In this document: positions 1 through 64,000 of the stretch, piece by piece
Position numbering within the stretch: the first letter of the stretch is position 1
How the letters are laid out: every line of letters starts with the position of its first letter
Assembly: GCF_034702125.1 (NCBI RefSeq)
Contig: NC_085872.1
Coordinates: forward strand, 30,020,634 to 30,084,633
Length of the DNA: 64,000 nt
Direction of reading: 5' to 3'
From: Engraulis encrasicolus
Taxonomy: Eukaryota > Chordata > Actinopteri > Clupeiformes > Engraulidae
Notes under the pieces: model-generated
Told to the model about the DNA's origin: nothing
The model's database searches: none
Seen by the model: only the letters and a program-made list of their open reading frames with translations
Position numbers and translations under genes: made by a program

Positions 1-23401
<23,401 letters not shown>

Positions 23402-23791
23402 CACCAGCTCCCCGTCAGGGGAGGCTCCCGGCCCGGCCCCGGCCCGGCCCGCTACGCCTCCTCTGATCTCCTCCTTGCCACTACCACACCGTTCCCCGAT
23501 TACCACCCCTGGAAAACGCTATGCCCCTGCTGTAGCTCCCACCTGTTCTGTTCACCCCTCTCCACCTCTGTTATTCCCCTGGAAACGCCTCCTTCCCTGC
23601 TCCCTTTTCCCCTGATCACCATAGCAACACTATCACCAACTCCCCCCGCTCCAGCTCACCTGTCCTGATCATCCCTGAAAAAGCGCTACCCTCTCCACCT
23701 CTCTTGATGCCCTGGTAATGCCCACCTTCTCTGCTACACCTCTTTTGATCACCCCAACCAATGACATCCCCCTTCTCTTGATTTCCCTAGT

Positions 23792-23835
<44 letters not shown>
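23792..23835. repeat. (CAA)n trinucleotide array
   Basis: About 14 CAA units in the inferred CABLES1 3'UTR. Confidence 0.95.
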
Positions 23836-26092
23836 CTCTCTCTGTTCGTATCACCCGTGGCAACACCACTAATTGCCTCGGCCTGCCCAGACTACCCCAT
23901 CCTGTCCTCTTGATCCCTACACCCCCAACCCCAACCTGCATACAGAAATGAACACGCCTTCGTAATAATTATAGAACCCCATCTAACAGCTGAAGGGACA
24001 TGCATCTGAACAACTGATCATTTATGCAGACTTTTTTTAAGTGGGGAAGGAAATGTGAAAAGGGATTCCCCTACCCAAGCACCCCCTCTCTCTCCAAAGC
24101 TGATTCATGTTTTTTTTATTATTATTTTATGGTTGTGAACAAACAACAAAATATCCATTGTGCACATTTGGCCTGGCATATTTCCTTCCTTGCCACCCAG
24201 GCTATTGCACCCTTCCCCGTGCTCAGTGGTCAGGTATGGTACTGGCTGCAGGCCTCTGTGTGCGCATGTCATGTTAGTGTCTGCATGGCATGGCAAGGCA
24301 TGTTGACACACTGTTCAAGCGGCAGCACCCCCAAACTCTTTAAAGATGCTCTCAATTAATTATTATGACTATTCCAAAGTTGAATAACTGTAATCACAAC
24401 CTACTTAGCAAAGCTTTTCCTCTTCTTTTTTGTTATTGTTGTCATGGCTTGTTGCCTTACTTCCCATTGCCGAGTCAATCTGAGTCTTTGCCAGAGTTGG
24501 ATGCGACATGACTGTTACATAGAACAGTGATTTCACACAAGTGGAAAAAAAAAACATTCATCTCATTCTCACATCACTAGAAGTGCACTTTTCTGTCTTG
24601 GTTTTGCTGACCAGACCTGTGTGTCAAATATAGTGTGTGTGGGTGTTTGCCTGTGCAGGAACATGTGTGTATGTGAGAGTGCTACAGCCGAGAGTTCTGA
24701 AACTGGTCCTTAACGTCTTGAGACAAGGAGCTAGTATTTTCATTCTAAATACTGAATTGAATTATTTTTTTTCCATGACTTTCATGTTTCACATGTTCAC
24801 TTGTATCTAACAAAAAACTTGGATTTTACATAGGCTTCCTGTGGAGCCAAATCTTTCGATTGTTCTTATCACCAATCATTTGTTTCATTTAAACGAGACA
24901 CTATTTTTCTTTTTCATTTTCTCTCTTGAGGGAGGAGATCGGCAGCCTAGCCTCTGTGGAATTTTTATACTCTTGTAAGTAGTGCTTTGACGCACACGGA
25001 GTCCCTGAATCTCTTTTTTTCTACTAGTGTGTACTGACTTAGAGCATTTGGTGAACTAGGCCCTACGGCGTTCGGTATGTTCTCCTGGACCCTGCGCTCT
25101 ATGTTAGAGTGGATTATCAGCACGCTTTACTGTGCTACATGGGAGTCGGGCAGGAGGCACCGGGAACGAGCTCGCTAGCAGCCCACATCAATGACGATGT
25201 TGATGTAGATGATGATGATGATGATGGTGATGAGGACAGCTGCTGAAGATGCATCATATGTAGTAGACAGAGATCAAAGGAGACAGAGGTCCACTGTCTG
25301 ATTCTTTTATAAGCTACAGTCTTAAAGAAAATGCCCTCTGGAAGCATCGTTGCAATGTTAACTGGAATGCTGGTGTTCAATCCGGTTCTCAAAGGACAAA
25401 GATGTTCACGCTGTTCGTGGACTAGATGTTTTGTTGATTTATTTCTTTTTTTTTTGCTCTAAGAGGTTGTCTTGAATCCATGATGTAAGTCAATTTTGTT
25501 TGTTTTGGAATCAGTGTTTCACTGGGAATGCGTGGTCATCTCTCTTCTCTGACAGTGGTGGGAGTCAAAGTTTCATGACGAAATCGAAAAGGAATATCGA
25601 TTCATTTTTCTCAGATGTTTGTGGTTTTAAAAAATATGGTTACCAGCATTCAATCTCCATTCAAGTTTTTTCAAGGTTTTTTTGTTTGTTTCTGTGGCTA
25701 CTTTTGATTTTTTAAGATAGTTGTATAAATCAGTATGTTAAATGCTACAGATTTGCCAGATTGCCAATCAACATTCTGTTAGTGTGAAAAAAATACATAT
25801 TGTACCTTTGTAGGGCACGTTCAGATTTTACATTTACTTTACTTTGGAAAAACCAAAAGTAATATGTCAATCGTTGGAATAGAATTTGGCTTCAGGACAC
25901 GCACTTTAGATCTTTGTGATAAAGTAATTTTATCCACTCATACATGTAAATACATACATATTCTTAAAAATATGTATGTGTTTGCTTATGTAAAATATAT
26001 AAATATATATATATATATGCTCAAGAGTGTGTGCCTGCGTGTATGTTTGTGAGTGCGGTTGCGTGGGTGTAAATATGCTGCTTTGCTTGTTC

Positions 26093-26098
26093 AATAAA
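26093..26098 (+). terminator. CABLES1 poly(A) signal AATAAA
   Basis: Canonical AATAAA followed by an A-run, the first such signal downstream of the stop in an otherwise gene-free stretch. Confidence 0.6.
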
Positions 26099-26989
26099 AA
26101 AAAGATGATTCAAATCCTGCTGTGCAGTACTTATTGAAAGACTCTTCCTGTGTTTTTGCTTCTGTTTGGCGTTGCTTACTGTACAGGGTGCCACACTGTC
26201 CTGTGGGAGGGGAGGAACCCCCGCTCAAGCCCCCACAGCTGACGGCTCCACACCCAGCAGCACCAGTCCCATGAGCACACTCTCACAATAAGACTCTGGG
26301 GACTCTAGAAAGACACACAAAGACCAAATGATGAAAGACACACTGTGCTATTATTGTTGAGACTAGATGTATTATTTGTCAGAAACTTTGTTTGACTACC
26401 TCAGGTTTACTGACGTGATGTCACATTTTCAAAGTTTTAGGAATATGTATTATACTATAAGACGTATATTCTTTATTTTAATTATTTGGGGTTTCATATT
26501 GTGTTCTCCAGAGACTGTTTTGGCATCTTTGTTTTGGGGGATTGCCAAGACCAAAAATAAATAAATAAACATTACAAATCGTGGGCTCCATTGGTGTAAG
26601 ACCCCAAAACTGCAGCTTTCCACTCAATTTCAATGTGGTTTTAGGGAATTATGTGTGCATTGAGTCAATCTTCATGCAATGTGGTCAGTTTGTTCTCAAA
26701 ATATTGGCTGAATGCAGTCATTGCTGAACCCTTGAGAGACTGAATCCATATTTTTAAACCATATGTTTCAATAGATTAGTGGTAAGATGTAATTTCAGTT
26801 CAAAATTACAGTTCCCTGGCTTGTATGTGAAAAACCTGGATCTGTCTCAAGCTGCTGCCATAGTGATTATACACATATGATGCAGGTCTTACACTGTTTT
26901 TATTTAATTATGGAGGGGGGGGGGGTGCTCCTGGCCAGTTATGCTTAGGGCCTCCAAAACCTTAGCAGTGGCCCTGGTCTCTTGCCCCA

Positions 26990-27055
26990 TGATAGAGTAG
27001 AGTAGAGTAACTTTATTCATCCCCAGGAGGAAATTCAGGATATTTACAGTTAAAA
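26990..27055 (-). repeat. LINE-type 3' tail fragment
   Basis: On the minus strand, TTTCCTCCTGGGGATGAATA then AAGTTACTCTACTCTACTC, a typical L2-like 3' end with a tandem tail. Confidence 0.65.
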
Positions 27056-27659
27056 AGTTTGCATATAGTTTCTAGCAGTTGAAGCAACAGCAAACAATGA
27101 AAAAAGTGAGCTTGTTTAAGATGCCTTGTTTAAAATGTACCCCCCATTACCACAATGGTCCATGCATGAATTATCATTGTAGCTGTCTTAATGGTCCTGG
27201 CTTTCCAGAGAACAGTGCCACCTGTGGACAGAGGAAAACATTTTGAGTATCCCAAGACTGCTGTGTTTATTCTGTCCTTTTGTCAAGTTCCTGCAGGTTA
27301 AAACACAAATAACCCAAGATAGGGGAAGCAGTTCAAATTTAATTTCATTCAAACTTTCTAATGACATCATTTGCAGATGAATGAATGAATGAATCGTTAT
27401 CGTTCACGAGTGTGGAAACTTGTCTTCAGTTTCACCATACAGTATAAAAGACACAAAGGACAAACATTACACATTTAAGAAATTACACACTTAAGATGCA
27501 TAGAGAAGTTAGGGGCAAGTTTTCCTTGCTTTCCTTGTACATTTATTTTGTTTTTTCTAATTTTGGAAAAGGGTTCAAAGGGTAAAAACAGTAACACATT
27601 TGGGGGGATATAGTCATGTAGAACATGATGTCAATGATAAAATACAGTAGACCTTACAT

Positions 27660-28990
<1,331 letters not shown>

Positions 28991-29363
28991 TGTATTGCAA
29001 CAAGCCCCGTGGTGAGATTGACAGAAACATCTAATTTCAGGTGGTATTAAATTGATAGTGCACAGTATATTTGATGTGATGATAGCATTAGCCAAAATAC
29101 TGAAGATTCAAGAGCCTTATTTATTTGTATTTTTTTTTACTTTTAGGCACAATTATGGTCTGGTGTTTAGATTCAAGATGTCATAAACTATTTGTTTTCT
29201 TAGGTAAAAAAACACACTAATATCGGTAGCCCAAAATGCCATTCATTCTCTTCACTGCTGTTTTTCATAGAGCCGAGCAAAAACACCCATCTCAAGGTTC
29301 TGCAGTTCATAAACACGGGCCCAGCACCTTGTTCAAAACATTGTCTGTTTTTGTGGAGGCACA

Positions 29364-29570
<207 letters not shown>

Positions 29571-30272
29571 GGGCGGGAGGGAGGTGGTGTGTATTCTTCG
29601 CGCCCTGATGGTCTGACACGGTTCCAGGGTAAACACGCTGTGTGCAGTCACGCTGCTCTCGTGCGGGCGGCCATCAAAACAAACACCCCAGGGCCTGACC
29701 CGGGGATGCGCCGCATACGTGGCTTAGCTGCCCCCATTGAGCGGCTAATTCCCCCCTCGCTGCCATGTGAAAGCAGGCTATTGACAGCCCTTTCCTGGGC
29801 ATCGTGGTCACACATCAGTGACCCTCATTGTGGCAAAAAGTATGTGTGTACTTCGCCGGGGCCAAGCTGTTCCTGGCATGCTTCCTTTTCAAAACGGACA
29901 GATTTCGGCTGAGGCGGCACTTTGTGCCCTTCCCACTGTTCTGTGACTCAGAGGTTTCTCTCTCTCTTTCTCTTTCTCTTTCTCTTTCTCTTTCTCTCCC
30001 TCTCCTCTTTCCCTCCATTTCTCCCTTGGTCTCTGCCCCTTGTCACCATTATTAGCTGTTTGTAAACAAGGAAGTGGCCTATCTGTAGCATTGAACAGGC
30101 CTTAATTGACTGCATTGTGTACGTGGTTGGCCATGGTTATACTACTTGTAGTGAATGGAGCGGAGCCTCTTGTCTTGTCGTCTGATGTTTATCGGCTCAA
30201 CCTGGTGGGGAGGGGAATCTGTTAGTTGTGAATCTGCAATGACATTCCCTTGTTGTTATGGCCACTTTGACC

Positions 30273-30655
30273 GGGCCCGGGACACAATCAATTGAAAAGG
30301 CCCCACTCTCAATACATAGGTACTGTACAATGCCCCCAGTTCCCTGGGCCCGGGACACCTTACCCGTTTGCCCCCACCCCTGTTGGTGGGCCTAGCCCTT
30401 GTTGTTGTAGAATGGGATCCTTGGGTCAGGTTGGTGTGGGGGAGATAGCTGACTAGGCCATCTGATCCCCCACCACTGCTGCTCTCGCCGGCCGCTTCCC
30501 CGTCAAACGGGCCTGTACTGGTAGGAGAGAGCCAGTGACGCATGGCGGGACACAGAATGCCTCATGATTATTTGATGAGGGTCCAGGAGATTCAACCACC
30601 ATTACATAAGGGGACACTGATACGGGACGTCTCTGCAGAAACATATAGGACGTGA

Positions 30656-30731
<76 letters not shown>

Positions 30732-30790
30732 TATGGCCCCCCCAATCTCCCTCGGCCCGGGACAACTGACCCCTTTGTCCCCCCTTGTCA
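30273..30790. repeat. Diverged repeat segments around GGCCCGGGACA
   Basis: GGCCCGGGACA recurs at 30274, 30347 and 30754 in the same orientation. The second and third copies share about 55 bp of flank (CCCCCAGT/ATCTCCCT upstream, TTTGCCCCC/TTTGTCCCCC downstream). Origin unknown. Confidence 0.55.
30655..30731. repeat. (GCAC)n then (CA)n array
   Basis: About 13 GCAC units followed by 12 CA units. Confidence 0.95.
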
Positions 30791-31735
30791 GCTTCCCTGC
30801 ACACACACAACAACTGCAAATGGATGCACAGACAGAGACAGAGACATAGACATGATATGGTGTTAAATCACATTCAGTTCACCTTTTAAGCCATCAATGC
30901 ATTATGCAATAACAGTGTAACAACACAGCAGGAGTATCTAGGCTACAGCCTATGCATTACTACCACAATATGCACGGTGTCCATTTCCCATGCCGACAAA
31001 GAGAAAATAGAATACCCTGATGCCCTGAGAGAAACTGTGCTTTCAACCCCACTACTGAGTTTTCAGCAATATGACCATGTAATAAGGGGGATCATGTGAT
31101 CCTAAAAGGCTCAGAGGGCTGAGATGATTAATGAATGTGGATACTGGTATGCCGGTCGTTTCCTTTACAGACCAGGATGAGGAACACTGTGGTGGGGTCG
31201 GTGTGGGAGTGCGTGGAAGATGGGGCATGGGGATTTTGGTGTGGGCCAAGACCATTCACAGAGCCTGATGCCTTAGAAGCTTTTTCATCCACCACTCTTC
31301 TCATATCCGGCAGTGCCTTGGTATACTACGTCTGGAGGTAGATGCAAAGTTAAGCCCTTTGCTATGGGAAAAGATTTGTTAGCTTTGGTTCTTTCAGTAT
31401 ACACTGCTCTTATTAATAATAATTACCTGTGCATCCAGCGCAGCACTAGCTGACAATGTCTGCATACCATTTCTTTCTGTTTGCTCTCACTATTTGGTTT
31501 GTCTTCAAACTCCACATCCCATTCCTTTTAAATACTTCATAATTTCACTGCTGAAGGACTGAAATATTAACCACTCTATTTCTGTCTGAGAGAGGGGAGT
31601 GAGCAGGTGAGTAGAGCATGGTTGTACTCTGAAATTTCCTTAAGGATGGAGAAAGGGGGGCATAGGAGGCCTGCACTGATATTCAGGCGTTTCTCACAGA
31701 CCAACATGTCATCATACATTGTGTATAGATGACAC

Positions 31736-32031
31736 GCTAACTCCCATTGTCATTGTGACACAGCACTCCACAGCACACAAGTGAACACTGCACACTGCAC
31801 ACTACGAAATTGCATGTATGCCTCACCTGTGCAAGGGGGCAGCAGCCCTCTATGGCGCCCCAAGGGAGCAGTGCGGCGAGACGGTACCATGCTCAGGGTA
31901 CCTCAGTCATGGAGGAGGATGGGGGAGAGCACTGGTTAATTACTCCCCCCACCAACCTGGCGGGTCAGGAGTTGAACCGGCAACCTTTGGGCTACAAGTC
32001 TGACGCCCTAACCGCTTACCCATGACTGCCC
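31736..32031 (-). mobile_element. tRNA-derived SINE, copy 2 (tail-truncated)
   Basis: Same family as 6905-7217, but it lacks the terminal TTTCCCAATGGGCTTTC segment. The head reads GGGCAGTCATGGGTAAGCGG on the minus strand, with a diverged B box (CGGTTCAACTCC). Confidence 0.83.
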
Positions 32032-33675
32032 TAATTATGAGATGGAGGATGAATGGAGTGGGGTGGGGTGGTAGGGTAGGTAGAGGCAGACATTACTGTA
32101 TATTAACCCTACAAATCCTCATAGAATGTCCACCTGTGTTGTTTTGATGGATAGCGCCTTGGCCAAGCCACACACATAGGTCAAAATGGATGCTATAGCA
32201 ATCACAGCCAGTTCAGATGTAGATACTGTATGTAATTAAGATAATTAATTAACACATCTGTGTTTAATTAACTCATCTGTGGCTACAAAGGAAAATACAG
32301 CCATTAGCTCCCTGAAAGAGGAGCTGATGCTTGCTTACTCTTTGATAAAAAGCCACGGCTGTGCTGCTCATTGGCCGCTTTTCTGCTCCAGTGGGCAGTG
32401 ATGTGCCAGGTCAATTTGGGTCAGTTTAGGGCCAGCAAATGACAAGCCAAGTCTCTTACATAAGACCCTGGAACTCTATCTCCCCCTTCCCTTCCCTTCC
32501 CTTCCCACTGCCCGGCCACGGCCCAGGCAAATGAATATTGCATCCCCCCTACCACCACCCCTGACGCCACCACAAGCGAAGAGAGATAGAAACATATGAA
32601 TTAAGGATGAGATGGCAGCATGTCTGACAACAATTCTAAAGAGCAAGCCAAAGCCTGGGGTAGGGTAGGGTAGCCTACGCGCACAACGAGGGCCAGCAAC
32701 TCTCTCAGCAACATTAAATCATAATAAAAAAACTGCTCCGTGTGCGGTTTTTTTTTTCAATTATGATATCACATTTATCAGCAATCTTCTACATTCCTAA
32801 TTTTTTTTTTAGTACAGTTAAACCAAGTTGTGCTGCAAATCTGTCAACAAGTTTTGCTATCTAATGCGTGCTGCAGAAATTGCTGGCTCACCATACACAT
32901 TTCACAATGGCTCTGTTATCTTCAGAGAACTAGGTCAAGCTGTGGATGACAACAAACCGGGCACTCGCCTCACTGCGGTTGCAGATGGTGCCACGTGGTG
33001 GTCTAAAAGAACACTGCAACGCATGGTTTTCATAAACTGCATACTGTAAATAAACGCCATCATAGCTCCAGTATTTCAGATGATGGATATTTTGCTAACC
33101 GCAAACTACAAACTAGGCAACAGAAAGATTATTATTAAAAGATATAGGCCTATCAATAAGCTGCAGTAGAAGGGAGATAAAAGTGGGCATGTTTGAGTCC
33201 TGACAGCCTGATCTTCCACCTCGGTGGTTGATGAGCTCTATTCTCCTTTGATTGGTACTTGTAATGGTGCTACTAAATATTTAATATAGTCGCAAAACAT
33301 GTCAAGTCTGTTTAGGGTGTTGCATGGTTCCAAGATAGGTGTATAGTGTGTAAATTGTAGCGGCCGATTTACCCCCATAGGTGGCGTAGTTGTCACTCAC
33401 ATAAATCTGCCAAGTTATTTGACAAAAACACCTAGTCCTGCAATACAGAAATCACAGAGCAAAACCTGTCTTGCCATCCTGAACATGGTTTCAGTGCTTT
33501 AAGAGTATGGTAACATTTTCAACTGGTACATTTTACTTCCCAGTAATGCAGAAACTTGAAGAAAACGTAATTGTGTCAATGCAATGCGTTATAAGTGTTC
33601 AATCAATAACCCCTTAAAACATTTGCCACCATCAGTCAATAACACATTAGACAACATTAAAAATTAGTAAAAGCT

Positions 33676-33681
33676 TTTATT
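33676..33681 (-). terminator. NPC1 poly(A) signal AATAAA
   Basis: TTTATT on the + strand; the context on the minus strand is GAAAATAAAAGC. Best candidate for the NPC1 3' end, about 1.6 kb after the stop. Confidence 0.5.
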
Positions 33682-35072
33682 TTCAAAACAAAGTCATAGA
33701 AATCTAGAAATGAAAACCTATCCTGCTGCATCTTTTAAGTTTGTTTTAAGAGAGTAGCTTTACACACATGGTTGTCTACACAATATTATACTTGGTAATA
33801 TCTCAATGCTCAGCATTGTTGGTTACTGACCTGTGCTTCAACAAGCAACTGCAAATAAAGCCATGACCAGGGATCTGTGTCCAGTACTTTACACTTTCAT
33901 AAACAAAGTGTGGTGCTGGACTGATTCCATGCTAGAACCTTTAAACCGAATGCAATTAAAATAACCCTCTCCCACACCCAATGGGCTCTGAGGTACTATA
34001 AACCCACTGTAACCAAACTCTTGGCTTGTCCATAACTGGTGGGCCTTACCATCAGGTCTACCGTAACTTTAACATTAACAGTCAAGTAAGGCCTAAATCC
34101 CATAAAACACTAGACCCAAATTGCTACAGTAACTGAAGCAATGAACATATCTGACGGAGCAGAACAAAGATTATATTTAGGACAAATCTTGATTGGATCA
34201 TGCTCACCTCCTCTCAGTCGTCTCTGACTGAACCAGTACTCTGATTTGTCACTGCCAAAGTACCACCTTGGGACTTTCGTGTGTTCAACAGATGGTGGAT
34301 TTTTTTTACAAAACGTAACCATGATAACAAAAAAGCAAACAATACATAACCACATTCATAGCCACTGAGTATTTTGCCTATCTGGAATTGCTAGGCGAAT
34401 GCACATAATTGCATGAAGATCAAAACTCATAAAACAAGTTAAAAAGAAAATACATGTACCACATTAAGATTAACCATTGGAAGCCTGAAATCGTTTAGCA
34501 AATCAAATACATAATATCAGTGGTTTTACTTGGGGACATAGTGTCAGTCCTTGCACTAGCTCAGAGATGGATAACACCCCAAAGTGTACACTTGAATTAA
34601 AATTAAAACTTGGATGCACTTTTTCTTTTTTGGATATCTTCTGGATGATCTTTTCGATCACGAGGGGGTTCTTATTGCTTACTATTGCTGACGACACAGT
34701 TGTACAGAACATTTAAAACAAAATATAAATAGAAACAAAAAAAAACATTACAGATTATTATTTGTAGTTCTTATATACATTTCCCGTTTTTCAAAACAGA
34801 AACACCGTTGGTTAAAAACTATGTTAGTGACATCGTTTGTCTCCTACAGGAAGCTGCGGTACTTTCCGCCCACATAGCATCCTTTACTTCTGGAAACAAC
34901 TGGTGGACAGTACAGTCTCTGTATGGAAGCTTTCAGTAAGTCCCCCTCCATGGGATCAAGAGGGTAGGAAGGTGAGGGGGGAAAATGTTCATAAAAACAC
35001 AAATGCCCAAAATGGTCAGATGTCCCACGATCTTCCGTACATGAGCAGCTTTGCAAGGTAAGGACTTGACTT

Positions 35073-35189
<117 letters not shown>

Positions 35190-35267
35190 ATCGATCAGCT
35201 TTGTACTCTGTGATGGATGCTGCAGTGTTCTGTCTCGCATATTGTGCGACAAACTATTGCACACAGG

Positions 35268-63683
<28,416 letters not shown>

Positions 63684-64000
63684 CTGAGAAACACACATAC
63701 ATACACACACAAAATTACAAAAACGCTTTCATACAGATACCTGAAAAAACTGCTAGGCAATGTAGTTTTGTAGTTTCTGTTTTACTGTCTTTTAATGTCT
63801 TGGTGGTTTTGTCTTTTGTCTTTGTGTTTTTAACTTTGGCCTGGAGGAGGGACTGTACTGTAATTCAATGGGACCTTCCTGGTTAATCAAAATCAGTCTA
63901 GGTGACACAAAGCCACAATAGCAGGTCGGTGTCCTAATTGTGTGTGTGATGCTCATGTGAAAGTGCACAAAACAACTCAATAAAAGGCCACAAAAACCTT
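63684..64000 (-). other. NPC1 intron 3 (partial)
   Basis: Nothing coding recognised up to the window edge; exons 1-3 must lie to the right. Confidence 0.75.

Larger units (their letters stand above)
23402..26115 (+). other. CABLES1: CABLES1 3'UTR (inferred)
   Basis: No coding potential after the stop. The first good AATAAA is at 26093-26098, giving a UTR near 2.7 kb. It contains a CAA array (23792-23835), a GAT array (about 25198-25230, + strand) and AT-rich tracts. A later alternative signal sits at about 26554-26570. The cleavage site is inferred. Confidence 0.6.

Noticed and set aside
32828..33049. 73-residue + strand frame in the intergenic gap
   Set aside because: No recognised motif, no splice support and no link to either gene; treated as chance.
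34844..35061. Possible NPC1 last exon near 35016-35060 (KLLMYGRSWDI or SCTEDRGTSD frames)
   Set aside because: A much better terminal exon (GPSVNKAK...TEREWLLN) with a good acceptor and matching phase lies at 35268-35347.

Overview
This is a vertebrate, almost certainly teleost fish, genomic window. Two multi-exon genes with canonical GT-AG introns face each other tail to tail. Their introns and the gap between them are crowded with microsatellites, tRNA-derived SINEs, L2-like LINE ends, hAT, TTAA-type and Tc1/mariner elements, as is typical of ray-finned fish. The species cannot be named from the sequence.

Positions 1-26.1 kb (+ strand) hold CABLES1, the Cdk5/Abl enzyme substrate 1 adaptor. 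The 3' part of exon 1 and exons 2-10 are present. All reading phases join cleanly, from an open frame at position 3 to a stop at 23399-23401, giving 431 residues. They are followed by a long 3'UTR with a poly(A) signal near 26.09 kb. Exons 8-10 encode the C-terminal cyclin-box-like domain.

Positions 26.1-33.65 kb are an intergenic gap with no recognisable gene. It holds a 5'-truncated L2-like LINE 3' end whose UTR has expanded into CA repeats, one tRNA-SINE copy, and long GT/GA and GCAC arrays.

Positions 33.65-63.7 kb (- strand) hold NPC1, the lysosomal/late-endosomal cholesterol exporter. I reconstructed 22 exons, which correspond to exons 4-25 of the 25-exon vertebrate gene. They total 3532 nt of coding sequence, about 1176 residues, with every phase consistent. 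Exons 1-3 (signal peptide and start of the N-terminal sterol-binding domain) lie beyond the right edge.

The most notable mobile DNA lies in NPC1 introns. There is an intact Tc1-like transposon with a full DD34E transposase and IR/DR-type ends in intron 20. Intron 12 has a SINE split by two later insertions: a MITE flanked by TTA and a 1.48-kb hAT-like element with a perfect 8-bp target duplication. Intron 5 has a 1.64-kb TTAA-flanked element whose empty site survives in two other copies of the target repeat. Several splice sites are built from or abut microsatellites. I found no CRISPR array, operon, virus-like gene or obvious new defence system; the novelty is in transposon history and repeat-splice-site overlap.
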